64,000 bases of DNA from Bicyclus anynana (lineage: Eukaryota > Arthropoda > Insecta > Lepidoptera > Nymphalidae). Of this stretch, positions 46,901-51,075 are shown piece by piece. The position numbers and the translations under genes are program-made. The stretch lies in NCBI RefSeq assembly GCF_947172395.1, contig NC_069109.1, forward strand, positions 4,382,968-4,446,967. Direction: 5' to 3'. The notes under the pieces were generated by a model, which was not told the DNA's origin, did no database searches, and was given only the letters and a program-made list of their open reading frames with translations. The stretch's first letter is position 1; every line of letters starts with the position of its first letter.

Positions 46901-48931
46901 TTTGGTGTTTGAGGTCTTCCAATCCGCATTGGGCCAACGTAGTGAACTATTAACCCGACCCTTCTCATTCTGGGAGACTCGTGCTCACCAGTGAACCAAA
47001 TATGGGTTACTACTTATTATTAATGATGACGATATTGTTTTGCTTTTTGGGAATCCCAGGTACCAGTGGCGAAGGATGGAATTTTGAAGAAGGCAAAGAA
47101 AGAAACTCCCAAAGAAAATGAAAGTCATACCGCTTGATACTCAGATTTCTTATACATCCATCGTTATCAACCCATATTCGGCTCACTGCTGAGCTCGAGT
47201 CTCCTCTTAGATTGAGATAGTCCAATAGTCCACCACGCCGGCCCAATGCGGATTGGCAGACTTCACACACGGAGAGAAATAAGAAAATTCTCTGGTATGC
47301 AGGTTTCCTCACGATGTTTTTCCTTTACCATTTGAGACATGTGATATTTAATTTCTTAAAATGCACACAACTGAAAATTTGGAGGTGCATGCCTCGGATC
47401 GGATTCAAACCCACACCCTGCGGAATCGGAAGCAAAGTGGGTACTATATATTATTAAGGTTTAATATTCCCACGGCTCGGTGTTCTATGGACGCACAAAG
47501 TTGACCTTAAGCTCCAACTGTGGAGAGTTCATCATAATAAATAATAACCACACCAGTCATTACCTCGTTTTCGGAAAGCTATGAACCTTTGTTACGCAAG
47601 ACAGAGTTACGTGACCGACTGTATAACCGAGCGATCAATGGACGTACCTAATGTACAGATTCCGTGAAGATATCGTCGTCGAATATCGTCATCTACTAGC
47701 GGACGTCCGTCTTTAGATCTCCTTAATCCGACCCTGTCGCAAAATCCGTTCTTTGCGCACGTTTAGGCTACCTCGCTGCCAAATTTTATCTTTCTACGCT
47801 TACATACTGTACAAATTCCATGTAGATATTAGTTTTGACGGCCTCCGTGGCGCAGTGGTATGCGCGGTGGATTAACATAACGGAGGTCCTGGGTTCGATC
47901 CCCGGCTGGGTCGATTGATATTTGGGAGCCTTCGACCGTGGCTAGTTACCACCCTACCGACAAAGACGTACCGCCAAGCAATTTAGCGTCCCGGTACGAT
48001 GTCGTGTAGAAACCGAAAAGGGGCGTGGATTTCATCCTTATTCCTAACAAGTTAGCCCGCTTCCATCTTATACTGCATTATCACTTACCATTAGGTGAGA
48101 TTTTAGTCAAGGGCTTGTAGAGAACAAAAAAAAAAGATGACATTGTGAGTTTTGTTGACAATGGGCTTTACGGAAAACGAAAAATGCTGTTTTTATTGAC
48201 TTGGTGTTAATTATATTAGGTGCCTATTAGATTAAAGATAGTGAATAGGCCAGCTGCCCGTATAGCAGGTCGTTAAAATAGGTTAATTAATAATATGTAA
48301 TAAAAAAATTCTTCAAACATACCAGTCGTCGGTGGTTCCTTCAACGGAGGCGGCGCCACAGCAACCGGCGGCTCAGGCACAGTAGAAGCATTCACAGCAT
48401 CAGCTTTACGTGCATCATGCTTGGGTTCATCTGGCGTAACCTCTCTACTCTTCAAACTCAACATATTACTGAAAGAACTGAACACTGCACTCGCTACGTG
48501 CGGCAAAACATTCGGTAATTGAGAAAAATTCTGTGCAATATCAGCTGTTATACTTTGTTGTACATTCTCTGAACCCACTGGTTCTACGGAGTCATTCAAG
48601 TTGATCTCCTCAAGGTTCTCTTCTGCTTGTAAATTTGCGTTCTGTTCTGTCACGTTGCTGTTCAGTGGAGCGCTCACGTATCTCGTACCTTGTAGTCTTG
48701 CGAAATATTCGTTCACGTCGAAATCGTCTGTAGTTTTAACAGAAGCTTTTGATATGGTATGCATATCGTTGTTTTTCTCGTTTTGCGTGTTTTTATTATT
48801 GTTTATTGTGTGTATACTTTTCATTGGTGTGCTCTGTTGCTGTGGTGTGATGGAGTGCGTGTCGCCCGATAAAGCTGTTACGTTGTGGTCGGAGTGCCAC
48901 AAGGATCTCATCTGGCTCTCGTTTTGTTCAT
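12655..48931 (-). CDS. PAPLA1: SEC23IP/DDHD2-type intracellular phospholipase A1 (WWE-lipase-DDHD), 5'-incomplete
   Basis: Exons in transcript order: 48323-48931, 37178-43332, 35786-35915, 34319-34433, 33425-33500, 30935-31072, 27980-28121, 27127-27212, 26381-26539, 25684-25833, 24499-24628, 22642-22750, 22222-22307, 21321-21442, 20350-20424, 19698-19819, 18364-18478, 17708-17735, 12655-12707. All junctions are GT-AG and in phase; the sum is 2,865 codons plus stop. From the WWE exons onward the protein aligns without breaks to the DDHD2/SEC23IP family: WWE (HHWFYR...RFDVN), WFYKG, IDHLLLMCHGVG (oxyanion loop), nucleophile GHSLG, KYPRL, GSPIA, HPYDPIAYR, IPHHKGRKR and the DDHD tail. Family members hydrolyse phosphatidic acid and related lipids on ER-exit-site and Golgi membranes; SEC23IP binds COPII coat proteins, and fly PAPLA1 is reported to affect ER-to-Golgi cargo transport. 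No SAM domain is visible between GHSLG and KYPRL. The first exon begins mid-codon, so at least one coding exon is missing. Confidence 0.93.
13270..13297. repeat. (CA)n microsatellite
   Basis: A short run of about ten CA units. Confidence 0.9.
13342..14124. mobile_element. DNA-transposon remnant with ~25-bp inverted ends
   Basis: CACTGAAAAACGTAGACAGA at the left is mirrored by TCTGTCTACGCTGAAAAGTG at the right. The left part is duplicated internally (GTAGACAGAGAAGT again at about 13607). No transposase ORF. It lies in the last PAPLA1 intron. Confidence 0.6.
14549..14896. mobile_element. MITE, CACAGATTAAAGAAT family, complete
   Basis: CACAGATTAAAGAAT at the left and ATTCTTTAATCTGTG at the right are exact inverted ends; about 348 bp, no ORF. 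Confidence 0.8.
15228..15515 (-). mobile_element. Helitron-like element, minus
   Basis: CTAGCGGACGCCCGCGACTT (reverse of the GC-rich CTAG end) to TTTATAATATTAGTATAGAT (reverse of the TC start). Confidence 0.75.
15560..16750. repeat. satellite, 175-bp units in 350-bp dimers
   Basis: AAGCARTTTGCGTCAGTTAT recurs at 15628, 15803, 15978, 16153 and about 16328, exactly 175 apart. Units 1 and 3 resemble each other more than unit 2, and units 2 and 4 likewise, showing a 350-bp higher-order unit. Within each unit GTTACACCAATGGTGTCAGT-like phrases repeat. The region after 16380 is degenerate. Confidence 0.9.
16975..17135 (-). mobile_element. MITE end fragment, related to 23850-24155
   Basis: Shares TCATGACTAAGGGCCCCGTA, GGGTTCGAAACTAGTC and TATCACGTGAGTTTTAG with that element; only one terminus is present. 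Confidence 0.75.
17292..17585 (-). mobile_element. SINE-B
   Basis: ATTATCAACCCATATTCGGC to GAGGTCATATCCATGACTC; box B complement GGATTCGAACC. The outermost head is altered. Confidence 0.9.
17708..17735 (-). CDS. PAPLA1: PAPLA1 28-nt microexon (inferred)
   Basis: TTTTCAG|GAGGATTACG...CGCCAG|GTAAGA. It is in phase 0 with the preceding donor at 18363 and encodes EDYVTLSSP plus one base. Strong splice signals on both sides and unbroken phase support it; no homology is available. Confidence 0.6.
17809..18105 (-). mobile_element. SINE-A
   Basis: T-run, CTACAAGTTAGCCCTTGACC, body, then GGGGATCGAACCCAGGACCT; the box A end is truncated to TTGCGCCAAGG. Confidence 0.85.
18151..18341 (-). mobile_element. 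Helitron-like element 22 bp from a splice donor
   Basis: Minus element from TCATATATACTAATATTATA (right edge) to CTAG (left edge), flanked by A and T. Its start lies 22 bases beyond the donor of PAPLA1 exon 18364-18478. Confidence 0.8.
18364..24628 (-). CDS. PAPLA1: PAPLA1 DDHD-domain exons (24499-24628 to 18364-18478)
   Basis: Seven exons: 24499-24628 (CVKYPRLDFDPDTLYALGSPI), 22642-22750 (LPTCKNFFNIFHPYDPIAYR), 22222-22307 (LEPMVNP, IPHHKGRKRMHL), 21321-21442 (ELKDTMARVGADIKQKLL), 20350-20424 (acidic VVEEEMEKEQ linker), 19698-19819 (MLGRLNGGRRIDHVLQEAP, EYLFAMSSHVCYW), 18364-18478 (ESEDTMLVMLREIYNAIGVV). The order matches the DDHD domain of DDHD2, whose conserved Asp and His residues bind metal and support phospholipase activity. 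Human DDHD2 ends soon after the EIYQ segment; here the exon continues about 20 codons, ending in HRSRVP at a GTACGA donor. Confidence 0.92.
18525..18765 (-). mobile_element. MITE, CACAGATTAAAGAAT family, minus copy
   Basis: ACCACAGAGTAAAGATCATA end, then GACGCGTGACGTTTT and the AAATACAAATTATGAA segment in reverse. About 240 bp. Confidence 0.7.
18798..19620. repeat. tandem array of 155-bp units mixed with SINE-B pieces
   Basis: TAAAGCGTCAAAATCACATC starts at 18798, 18953 and 19108; a partial unit is at about 19438. The units carry GCGGATTGGCAGACTTCACA, a SINE-B piece, and SINE-B ends occur at 19250-19345 and 19525-19615. Confidence 0.85.
19846..20315. repeat. direct duplication, ~165 bp, 305 bp apart
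   Basis: CACTTCCGATASATTATAMT to GTCTTRAGTTATCATTAT occurs at 19846-20010 and 20151-20315 with few differences. The copies flank a unique 140-bp spacer. Confidence 0.9.
20479..20930 (-). mobile_element. Helitron-like element split by a SINE-D copy
   Basis: Left part ACTAGCAGAAACTC...TATACCCCC and right part AACCAGTAGTTCCTGAGATT...TTTATAATATTAGTATAGAT are one minus element. About 20560-20800 between them is SINE-D (CCCGGGATTCGAACCCTGGA). Confidence 0.7.
20938..21263 (+). mobile_element. SINE-A, full length
   Basis: tRNA-like head with box A GTGGCGCAGTGGTATGC and box B GGGTTCGATCCC, body TAGTTACCACCCTACCGGCA, tail GGGCTAACTTGTAAAGAATA plus A-run. The family resembles butterfly Metulj-type SINEs (by recollection, not checked). 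Confidence 0.92.
21505..21745 (+). mobile_element. MITE, CACAGATTAAAGAAT family, truncated
   Basis: GGAGCGCACGGAACACA and GAGTCAGTTCGACACGAACC match 8090-8200. Confidence 0.7.
22330..22505 (-). mobile_element. SINE-C
   Basis: Reverse of CCTCAATAGCTCAACGGTAA with box B GGTTCGATCCCC; other copies at 35950, 48974, 53462 and 56850. Confidence 0.85.
22915..23455. repeat. direct duplication around a SINE-A
   Basis: CAGGTTCTTGAAATGTACAA and GCACGCATCGCCTGATTACR occur at 22917-23050 and again at 23286-23436; the second copy repeats ATGCCTGTAGATCA twice. Confidence 0.8.
23135..23285 (+). mobile_element. SINE-A, 3'-truncated
   Basis: CCTCCGTGGCGCAGTAGTAT head and box B GGGTTCGAGCCCC; ends at CGGCCGTGACTAGTTAC. 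The bases on either side (about 22920-23060 and 23285-23460) are near-duplicates, so it sits between two copies of an older repeat. Confidence 0.85.
23626..23835. repeat. 32-bp tandem repeat x 6 with a 14-bp hairpin at its left edge
   Basis: ACGGAAGTCGGGTAAAAACT starts at 23640 and every 32 bases to 23800. To the left GTTTTTACCTGACT pairs with AGTCAGGTAAAAAC. Dispersed single units occur at 29640-29740. Confidence 0.92.
23850..24155. mobile_element. MITE with ~45-bp inverted ends
   Basis: TTGATTATGAAACACGGCTA...ATTAGGTCGGA at the left is mirrored by TCCGACCTTATATCACGTGA...CATAATCAA at the right; GC-rich centre. Partial copy at 16975. Confidence 0.82.
24181..24480 (-). mobile_element. SINE-A, minus, head deleted
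   Basis: T-run and reverse tail, complete body, then GACCTCCGAGGCCGTCAAAA: the box A part has been removed. It ends about 20 bases from the donor of PAPLA1 exon 24499-24628. Confidence 0.9.
24645..25118 (+). mobile_element. Jockey-like LINE, 3' fragment
   Basis: The ORF reads FKGNCLRFYNKLPHEA and KFKVFIKRKLLGMA, typical of the extreme C-terminus of Jockey-type reverse-transcriptase ORFs, followed by a 3' UTR ending GAAATAAATGAGTTTTGAAT. Confidence 0.75.
25119..25560. other. unrecognised intron segment
   Basis: More mixed in composition than its surroundings, with a TATAAAACTTGGCTG box near 25371. No ORF of note. It could be a relic of an LTR or of a LINE 5' end, but there is no second copy in the window. 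Confidence 0.3.
25684..27212 (-). CDS. PAPLA1: PAPLA1 lipase core exons with GHSLG nucleophile (27127-27212, 26381-26539, 25684-25833)
   Basis: 27127-27212 encodes VDDFRSTSLQ to VGRVE. 26381-26539 encodes VLPISWHSSLHS, RLRNFTNDTLLDVLFYTSP and VFCQ. 25684-25833 encodes TIIDTVCSELNRIY, NPGFEGGVSLGGHSLGSVIL and YDLL. The Ser of GHSLG is the expected catalytic nucleophile. Exon 25684-25833 ends with HQVPQ and the next exon starts DAGKPV, so the SAM-containing linker of human DDHD2 and SEC23IP is replaced by a short spacer. Confidence 0.93.
25846..25962 (+). repeat. truncated copy of the 7712-8014 repeat
   Basis: GTATGTGTCAGCTCCAACGC to GTACACTATGTACGTCTCAA. Confidence 0.8.
26118..26360 (+). repeat. 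copy of the 7712-8014 repeat
   Basis: GTGTGTGTCACCCCCGACGC to ATCGATTCTTAAGGAGAAAA; ends 20 bases from PAPLA1 exon 26381-26539. Confidence 0.82.
26548..26998 (-). mobile_element. MITE with GGGATGATGA inverted ends
   Basis: GGGATGATGAC at 26548 and TCATCATCCCC at 26988-26998. Related copies lie at 32905-33293 and 57229-57722. It begins 8 bases from the acceptor of PAPLA1 exon 26381-26539. Confidence 0.8.
27350..27531 (+). mobile_element. Helitron-like element
   Basis: GGAACTACTAAACCGATTTT to GGCGTGGCGTTGACTAG; the start is degenerate. Confidence 0.65.
27601..27923 (-). pseudogene. two decayed tandem copies of the oxyanion-loop exon's 3' half and flank
   Basis: AAAGGTAAGATTGAATAAAG-like starts recur at 27601, 27769 and 27924 (period 168 and 155). 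Copy 1 reads IDHLLLLCHGVGSACVMS then a stop; copy 2 has lost the central part (only SSI and SFRSVEGVI are readable). The third unit runs into the functional exon 27980-28121. Confidence 0.75.
27980..28121 (-). CDS. PAPLA1: PAPLA1 lipase exon with oxyanion-hole motif HGVG
   Basis: Encodes SMRQRVVRGCVESE, then IDHLLLMCHGVGSACDMRFR and SVEEV, ending phase 1; the next exon (27127-27212) continues VDDFRSTSLQLVQAHY. It corresponds to RTVKRGVE...HLVFVVHGIG in DDHD2. Immediately downstream in the intron are two decayed copies of this exon's 3' half. Confidence 0.93.
28265..28672 (-). mobile_element. two SINE-B copies in tandem
   Basis: 28265-28553 is nearly complete but lacks part of the middle; 28561-28672 is the far part of a second copy, starting ATCATTATCAACCCATATTC. 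Confidence 0.88.
28675..28972 (-). mobile_element. two Helitron-like fragments
   Basis: Two minus pieces ending TTTATAATATTAGTATGAAT and TATTATATTAGTATAGAT, the second with GTAGTTCTCGTTCCCGTTTG. Confidence 0.6.
29005..29310 (-). mobile_element. SINE-A fragment fused to a SINE-B
   Basis: T-run and SINE-A tail to GGAAGCGGGCT, then at once CAGAATGAGAGGGGTTAAGC of SINE-B through its head. The fusion point is at about 29088. Confidence 0.88.
29811..29930 (-). pseudogene. diverged extra copy of the PAPLA1 oxyanion-loop exon
   Basis: After an acceptor-like TATCCCCAG, phase 0 reading gives LFVFGKSVYRNPKINVSEDQ, then QKIDHLIFMVHGAG, then an early stop. The spacing before IDHL (23 residues) nearly equals that in the used exon (22). 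The HGAG loop is closer to the family consensus than the used exon's, but the following ACDxRFRS half is missing and no good donor follows. Confidence 0.55.
30022..30215 (+). mobile_element. SINE-E (tRNA-like), plus copy
   Basis: GAATCAAGAAATTCCGTAAC to GTTCGATTCCAGCTCGAAGT plus a T-rich tail; the reverse copy is at 63593-63735. Confidence 0.6.
30678..30880 (-). repeat. interspersed repeat, inverted partner at 33650-33900
   Basis: GAGGAAACACCTCGAGCAAG, CAAGTACCAGGACTTGTGAC and AACAAACAACTGAATTC match the other copy in reverse. The pair encloses two PAPLA1 exons and the hAT element. Confidence 0.75.
30935..31072 (-). CDS. PAPLA1: PAPLA1 exon linking WWE and lipase
   Basis: 46 codons, phase 0 at both ends: EMYRSSVSSGEWHRRL, NEEMVVMHGPSVMVHFLQ and a TSTP end, equivalent to the MVHY-STP segment of DDHD2. 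The acceptor is TGTTCAG and the donor GTCAGT. Confidence 0.92.
31131..31290 (-). mobile_element. SINE-B fragment
   Basis: CCAACCCATATTCGGCTCAA to ATATGCAGGTTTCCTAT; it ends just before the hAT target site. Confidence 0.85.
31304..32768 (+). mobile_element. hAT transposon, 1,465 bp, non-autonomous
   Basis: Terminal inverted repeats TAGGGATTGCAAT and ATTGCAATCCCTA, flanked by the perfect 8-bp duplication ATCTATAG (31296-31303 and 32769-32776). Subterminal GCTGGATCCAGC palindromes are repeated at both ends, as expected for transposase-binding sites. Inside, two overlapping ORF pieces remain (31763-32017 and 31941-32216). The second carries the hAT C-terminal dimerisation signature: VYEYLTLKPTSVEAERAFSA, then a CSSVRSRLGDKT end. 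The catalytic core is missing, so it is a deletion derivative. It lies in the intron between PAPLA1 exons 33425-33500 and 30935-31072. Confidence 0.93.
31941..32216 (+). pseudogene. hAT transposase remnant, C-terminal dimerisation domain
   Basis: 91 codons overlapping the preceding ORF in another frame; SVEAERAFSAAGYICSSVRS is diagnostic of hAT transposases. No BED finger or catalytic residues remain. Confidence 0.88.
32905..33293 (+). mobile_element. MITE with GGGATGATGA ends, left-truncated
   Basis: Matches 57350-57722; ends AAAACTGTCATCATCCC. Confidence 0.75.
33425..35915 (-). CDS. PAPLA1: PAPLA1 WWE-domain exons (35786-35915, 34319-34433, 33425-33500)
   Basis: Exon 35786-35915 encodes HHWFYRVDYEDKSIWRGFSF and ends phase 1. 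Exon 34319-34433 encodes VVATDGGRFDVNVMGR and RTAVYW. Exon 33425-33500 encodes RCSWFYKG and RYIPYTETVAEKLE. These match the WWE region and following WFYKG segment of DDHD2/SEC23IP, where WWE is a protein or nucleotide-ligand interaction fold. Introns between them hold a long inverted repeat, a MITE and two SINE copies. Confidence 0.92.
33528..33630 (+). mobile_element. SINE-C fragment
   Basis: CCTCAATAGCTCAACAGAGG, then a G-run and CGCCCCGTTGGTCTATTGTA; ends 28 bases upstream of PAPLA1 exon 33425-33500. Confidence 0.75.
33650..33900 (+). repeat. interspersed repeat, inverted partner of 30678-30880
   Basis: CAGTTGTTTGTTAGGCAGCG to GTGTTTCCTCTAC, with a small internal palindrome (AAACAATAATT / AATTATTGTTT). 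Confidence 0.75.
34007..34305 (-). mobile_element. SINE-B
   Basis: TTATCAACCCATATTCTGCT to GTATCCACTGGGCTATCACG; nearly complete and 14 bases from the donor side of PAPLA1 exon 34319-34433. Confidence 0.9.
34610..35775. repeat. long imperfect inverted repeat (foldback), arms about 300 bp
   Basis: Left arm about 34690-35010 (AACTTTACATCTAGATGGGT, GCGAGTAAAGGTTAAAGTAG, CATCGTATGTGCTACTTTGT), right arm about 35115-35428 resuming at 35741-35775 after a nested MITE. The arms are related to the 130-bp tandem repeat at 698-1210. The right arm ends about 10 bases from the donor of PAPLA1 exon 35786-35915. Confidence 0.85.
35429..35740. mobile_element. MITE with CCTCAGACCAATTAT ends and 6-bp target duplication
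   Basis: 312 bp; inverted ends CCTCAGACCAATTAT and ATAATTGGTCTGAGG; TTGACC duplicated at 35423-35428 and 35741-35746. Sister copy at 59321-59633. Confidence 0.9.
35950..36130 (-). mobile_element. SINE-C
   Basis: TTGCCATATCTTTTAAATAT tail to TTGAGCTATTGAGGCTC head; box B complement GGGGATCGAACC. Confidence 0.88.
36160..37150 (+). mobile_element. tandem Helitron-like units, ~189 bp x 4, plus a partial
   Basis: TCTCTGGATCTAC-like phrases at about 36449, 36634, 36823 and 37012; each unit has the CCCGTATTC...GGGAACGGGAACTAC segment. The last unit stops about 30 bases from the donor of the giant exon. Confidence 0.85.
37178..43332 (-). CDS. PAPLA1: PAPLA1 giant exon: 2,051-codon low-complexity region with tandem repeats
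   Basis: 6,155 bp open throughout in one frame, bounded by acceptor TTCCAG (43333-43334) and donor GAG|GTATTT (37176-37177), phase 0 at its end. The composition is rich in Asn, Ser, Thr, Asp, Gln and Pro, with no globular domain I can name, so probably intrinsically disordered. Six copies of a ~49-residue unit with the core DPNSFFS lie at about 37820-38660. Scattered Phe-Phe motifs in acidic context (EPEFFDLKK, SSFFSYS, ENFFDRH, TTFFDPA) recur. The N-terminus of mammalian SEC23IP is also disordered and binds Sec23 and Sec31; a like role is inferred. ORFs on the other strand inside this exon are shadows. Confidence 0.9.
37820..38660 (-). repeat. coding tandem repeat, ~147 bp (49 aa) x about 6
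   Basis: The DPNSFFS core recurs near 37881, 37997, 38141, 38287, 38436 and 38581, so spacings are about 116, 144, 146, 149 and 145 bp. Each unit reads roughly SRNIDKSAIEKEP, KPIQPKVEPI, DPNSFFSSN, VDSIENSDAYN. The copies differ by amino-acid substitutions but never break the frame; the last two units are shorter. Confidence 0.9.
43400..44150. repeat. intron repeats: two related CCACCAACACGC units
   Basis: Units at 43635-43745 and 44050-44145 share CACCAACACGCRTTAA, GTAGCGTGGTGGGTC and CTTGGATTATCATTAAC. Between them is an (AT)n run. Confidence 0.75.
43898..43948. repeat. (AT)n microsatellite
   Basis: About 25 AT units; probably highly variable. Confidence 0.95.
44153..44480 (+). mobile_element. 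SINE-A, full length
   Basis: CAGCCTCCGTGGCGCAGTGG to GGCTTACTTGTATAC plus A-run. Confidence 0.92.
44490..45990. other. PAPLA1 intron, nothing recognised
   Basis: No exon with in-phase splice sites and no repeat family seen elsewhere in the window. Two box-B-like strings (GCGTTCGAGCC, GAGTTCGAGCCC) are isolated. Confidence 0.4.
45996..46325 (+). mobile_element. SINE-A, full length
   Basis: GACGGCTTCCGTGGCGCAGT to GGGCTAACTTGTAAAGAATA. Confidence 0.92.
46762..47015 (+). mobile_element. SINE-B, head missing
   Basis: CCGGGGCACGTTCAACTTTT to AACCAAATATGGGTTACTAC. Confidence 0.85.
47155..47440 (-). mobile_element. SINE-B
   Basis: CCATCGTTATCAACCCATAT to CACCCTGCGGAATCGGAAGC; the box A end is lost. 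Confidence 0.88.
47833..48140 (+). mobile_element. SINE-A with internal deletion
   Basis: GACGGCCTCCGTGGCGCAGT head; the AATTGGTCCAGGTCTGG part is missing; ends GGGCTTGTAGAGAACA plus A-run. Confidence 0.9.
48323..48931 (-). CDS. PAPLA1: PAPLA1 N-terminal exon (first one seen)
   Basis: Acceptor TTACAG ends at 48932; the exon starts with the last two bases of a split codon and reads DEQNESQMRSLWHSDHN. The donor at 48322 (G|GTATG) leaves phase 1 and joins the giant exon as PPTTG-TTSNYR. The 202 codons are polar, with a Pro-rich end (VAVAPPPLKEPP). The Met codon at 48909-48911 could start a shorter isoform, but the acceptor indicates an upstream exon. Confidence 0.85.
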
Positions 48932-48973
48932 CTGTAACAAAGAAATTATATGAATATAGTTAACTGTTTAAAA

Positions 48974-49045
48974 GCCTCAATAGCTCTACGGTCAACGGGT
49001 CGGAATCATCACCGATGGTGGTGATTCGATCCCCGCCCGCTGGAC
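48974..49045 (+). mobile_element. SINE-C head fragment
   Basis: GCCTCAATAGCTCTACGGTC and GATTCGATCCCCGCCCG; just upstream of PAPLA1 exon 48323-48931. Confidence 0.8.
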
Positions 49046-49104
49046 TTTTGTTTTACTACATATAAAAGAAAACTGAAGTTATTATTTAATACGTTTTTAT
49101 TACA

Positions 49105-49330
49105 TTAATCACACTAATATTATCAAGTCGAAAGTTTGTGTATGTCTATTACTAGTACACGTCGGGACTACTGTATCAATTTGGGTGAAATTTAAAATGG
49201 AGATAGATGATACCATGGATTAACACATAGACTACATATGTCCCGAAAAAATCCGCGGTTGCCTCGGGATTTATGATGAACACTATCCCACGGGAACTGA
49301 GTCACGGACGTTTGCTTCTTTCTAAACTGG
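49105..49330 (+). mobile_element. Helitron-like element, degenerate
   Basis: TCACACTAATATTATCAAGT start, CCCACGGGAACTGAGTCACG near the end; no clean CTAG. Confidence 0.6.
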
Positions 49331-49629
49331 TATATTTCAGTTTTCCGTTATTCCTTTCCACAATAGGCTGCATTACCACTTACCATCAGGTAGGATTGTA
49401 GCAAAGCACTAGCCTCGTCGTCAATATCAGCTAAACTGTCTTCCGCAAATAGAACATCAATAATTGGTTACAGATTTGTATGTAAAGCACCCAGGCTAAC
49501 TAATAGGTGGGTGTGGGTGAAAATGAACGTTTATCTTACTGATCCACTTTCCCCTTAAGTGCTAGGCTGTGGCGGGACTAAAGACTAGTTGGTTACACCC
49601 GACTTCATTTTGATCACTTTAAAACGATC

Positions 49630-50283
49630 ATATATATAAATGCGAAAGGTCATTCATGACGAAATCACAAAAACTGGATATTCAATTCCGGATGTATGTT
49701 TGGATGTTTGTTTGGCTGTCTGACTGAAGCGATTTAGCTGAAATTTGGAATGAAAATAGATTTTACTCTGACTTAATACATAGAGACTTGGTCGCTGACT
49801 ATGGGCCTTATTAGAAGGCTCAAAGTCACTCAGCGGGCGATGGAGCGAGCTATGCTTGGAGTTTCTCTGCGTGATCAAATCAGGAATGAGGAGATCCGCA
49901 GACGAACCAAAGTCACTGACATAGCTCAGCGAGTCGCGAAGCTGAAGTGGCAAAGGGCGGGCCGCCAGTTCGAAGAGCCGATGGACGTTGGGGTCCCAAA
50001 GTACTGGAATGGCGACCCCGCACCGGAAAGCGCAGTGTTGGGCGACCCCCACTAGATGGACCGAGGATATCAAGCGGGTTGCAGGGAGCCGCTGGATGCT
50101 GGCAGCTCGAGACCGTTGTGTTTGGAGGTCCATGCAAGAGGCCTATGTCCAGCAGTGGACGTCTATCGGCTGATAAGGTAAGGTAATACATAGGCTACTT
50201 TTCATCCCGGAAAAATCCATGGTTCTCGCGGGATTTGTGAAAACCTGAATTCCACGCGGACGAAGTCACGGGCGTCCGCTAGT
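49630..50283 (+). mobile_element. Helitron-like element split by an RTE insertion
   Basis: Left part to ACTTAATACATAG (49783), right part from TAATACATAGGCTAC (50184) to CGGGCGTCCGCTAG at 50268-50281. Confidence 0.8.
49784..50183 (+). mobile_element. RTE-type LINE, 5'-truncated, with 10-bp target duplication
   Basis: Flanked by TAATACATAG at 49774-49783 and 50184-50193. Encodes AMERAMLGVSLRDQIRNEEI and, after a frameshift, TRWTEDIKRVAGSRWM, SMQEAYVQQWTSIG, the tail of an RTE-like reverse-transcriptase ORF. 400 bp. Confidence 0.9.
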
Positions 50284-50583
50284 ACTGATTAAATGCCGCT
50301 GGTGTAGTGGTCATTTTGTCTGTTTGTTTGTCGGTGTAAGGTCTAAACTGCACCCATTTGAGCAGAAACGTGACTGTCAGGGCGTGACGAGTTGGCCGTA
50401 GCCCGATAAAGGCTAAGGTATGCCAATTATCTCTGTTACTGTCCAACTGGGAAATCGGACATTTGATAAATTGCCTAATTAATATTTTGGTAAGTAACAT
50501 TTATTGACGCATCATGACATAAACATTTACTCGAATGCTATGACGGGAAACGAATTTATTACGAAACGGGAATTTTTAAAACA

Positions 50584-50822
50584 CGTACCGCCAAGCGATT
50601 TAGCGTTCCGGTACGATGTCGTGTAGAAACCGAAAGGGGTGTGGATTTTCATCCTCCTCCTAACAATTCACTTGTTAGGAGGAGGATGAAAATCCACACC
50701 CCTTTCGGTTCCATTTTTGATTGCATCATCACTTCCCACCCCTGCTTCCATTTTTGATTGCATCATCACTTGTCATCAGGTATCAGATTGTAGCCAATGG
50801 CTAACTTGTAAAGCATAAAAAA
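50584..50822 (+). mobile_element. rearranged SINE-A with perfect palindrome
   Basis: Body from ACGTACCGCCAAGCGATTTA, then a perfect 39-bp inverted repeat (50628-50666 against 50672-50710, 5-base spacer), a duplicated TTGATTGCATCATCACTT, and the tail GGCTAACTTGTAAAGCAT. Confidence 0.92.
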
Positions 50823-50878
50823 AAAGAATCAAATTATTTTTTTTTAAGTAGGCTTATTTTACAGGCAATTTTAATGGC

Positions 50879-51075
50879 AGGCGTCCACAGATCCGCATCG
50901 TGCGTATCGGACGCATCGCATGAAAGGGATTTTTAATTTTACGGCAGATAAAATCCGTTTGATACGATCCGTACGATGCGGATTAGTAGACGCACTTGTA
51001 TGACTTTCTATACAAAGAATACTAAAATCCGTTAGATGCGATGACTCGGACACGTACTATGCGATTCTATGGACG
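50879..51075. mobile_element. MITE with CAGGCGTCCA ends
   Basis: CAGGCGTCCACAGATCCGCA at the left, TCTATGGACGCCTG at the right; internal GATCCGTACGATGCGGAT. About 197 bp. Confidence 0.75.
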
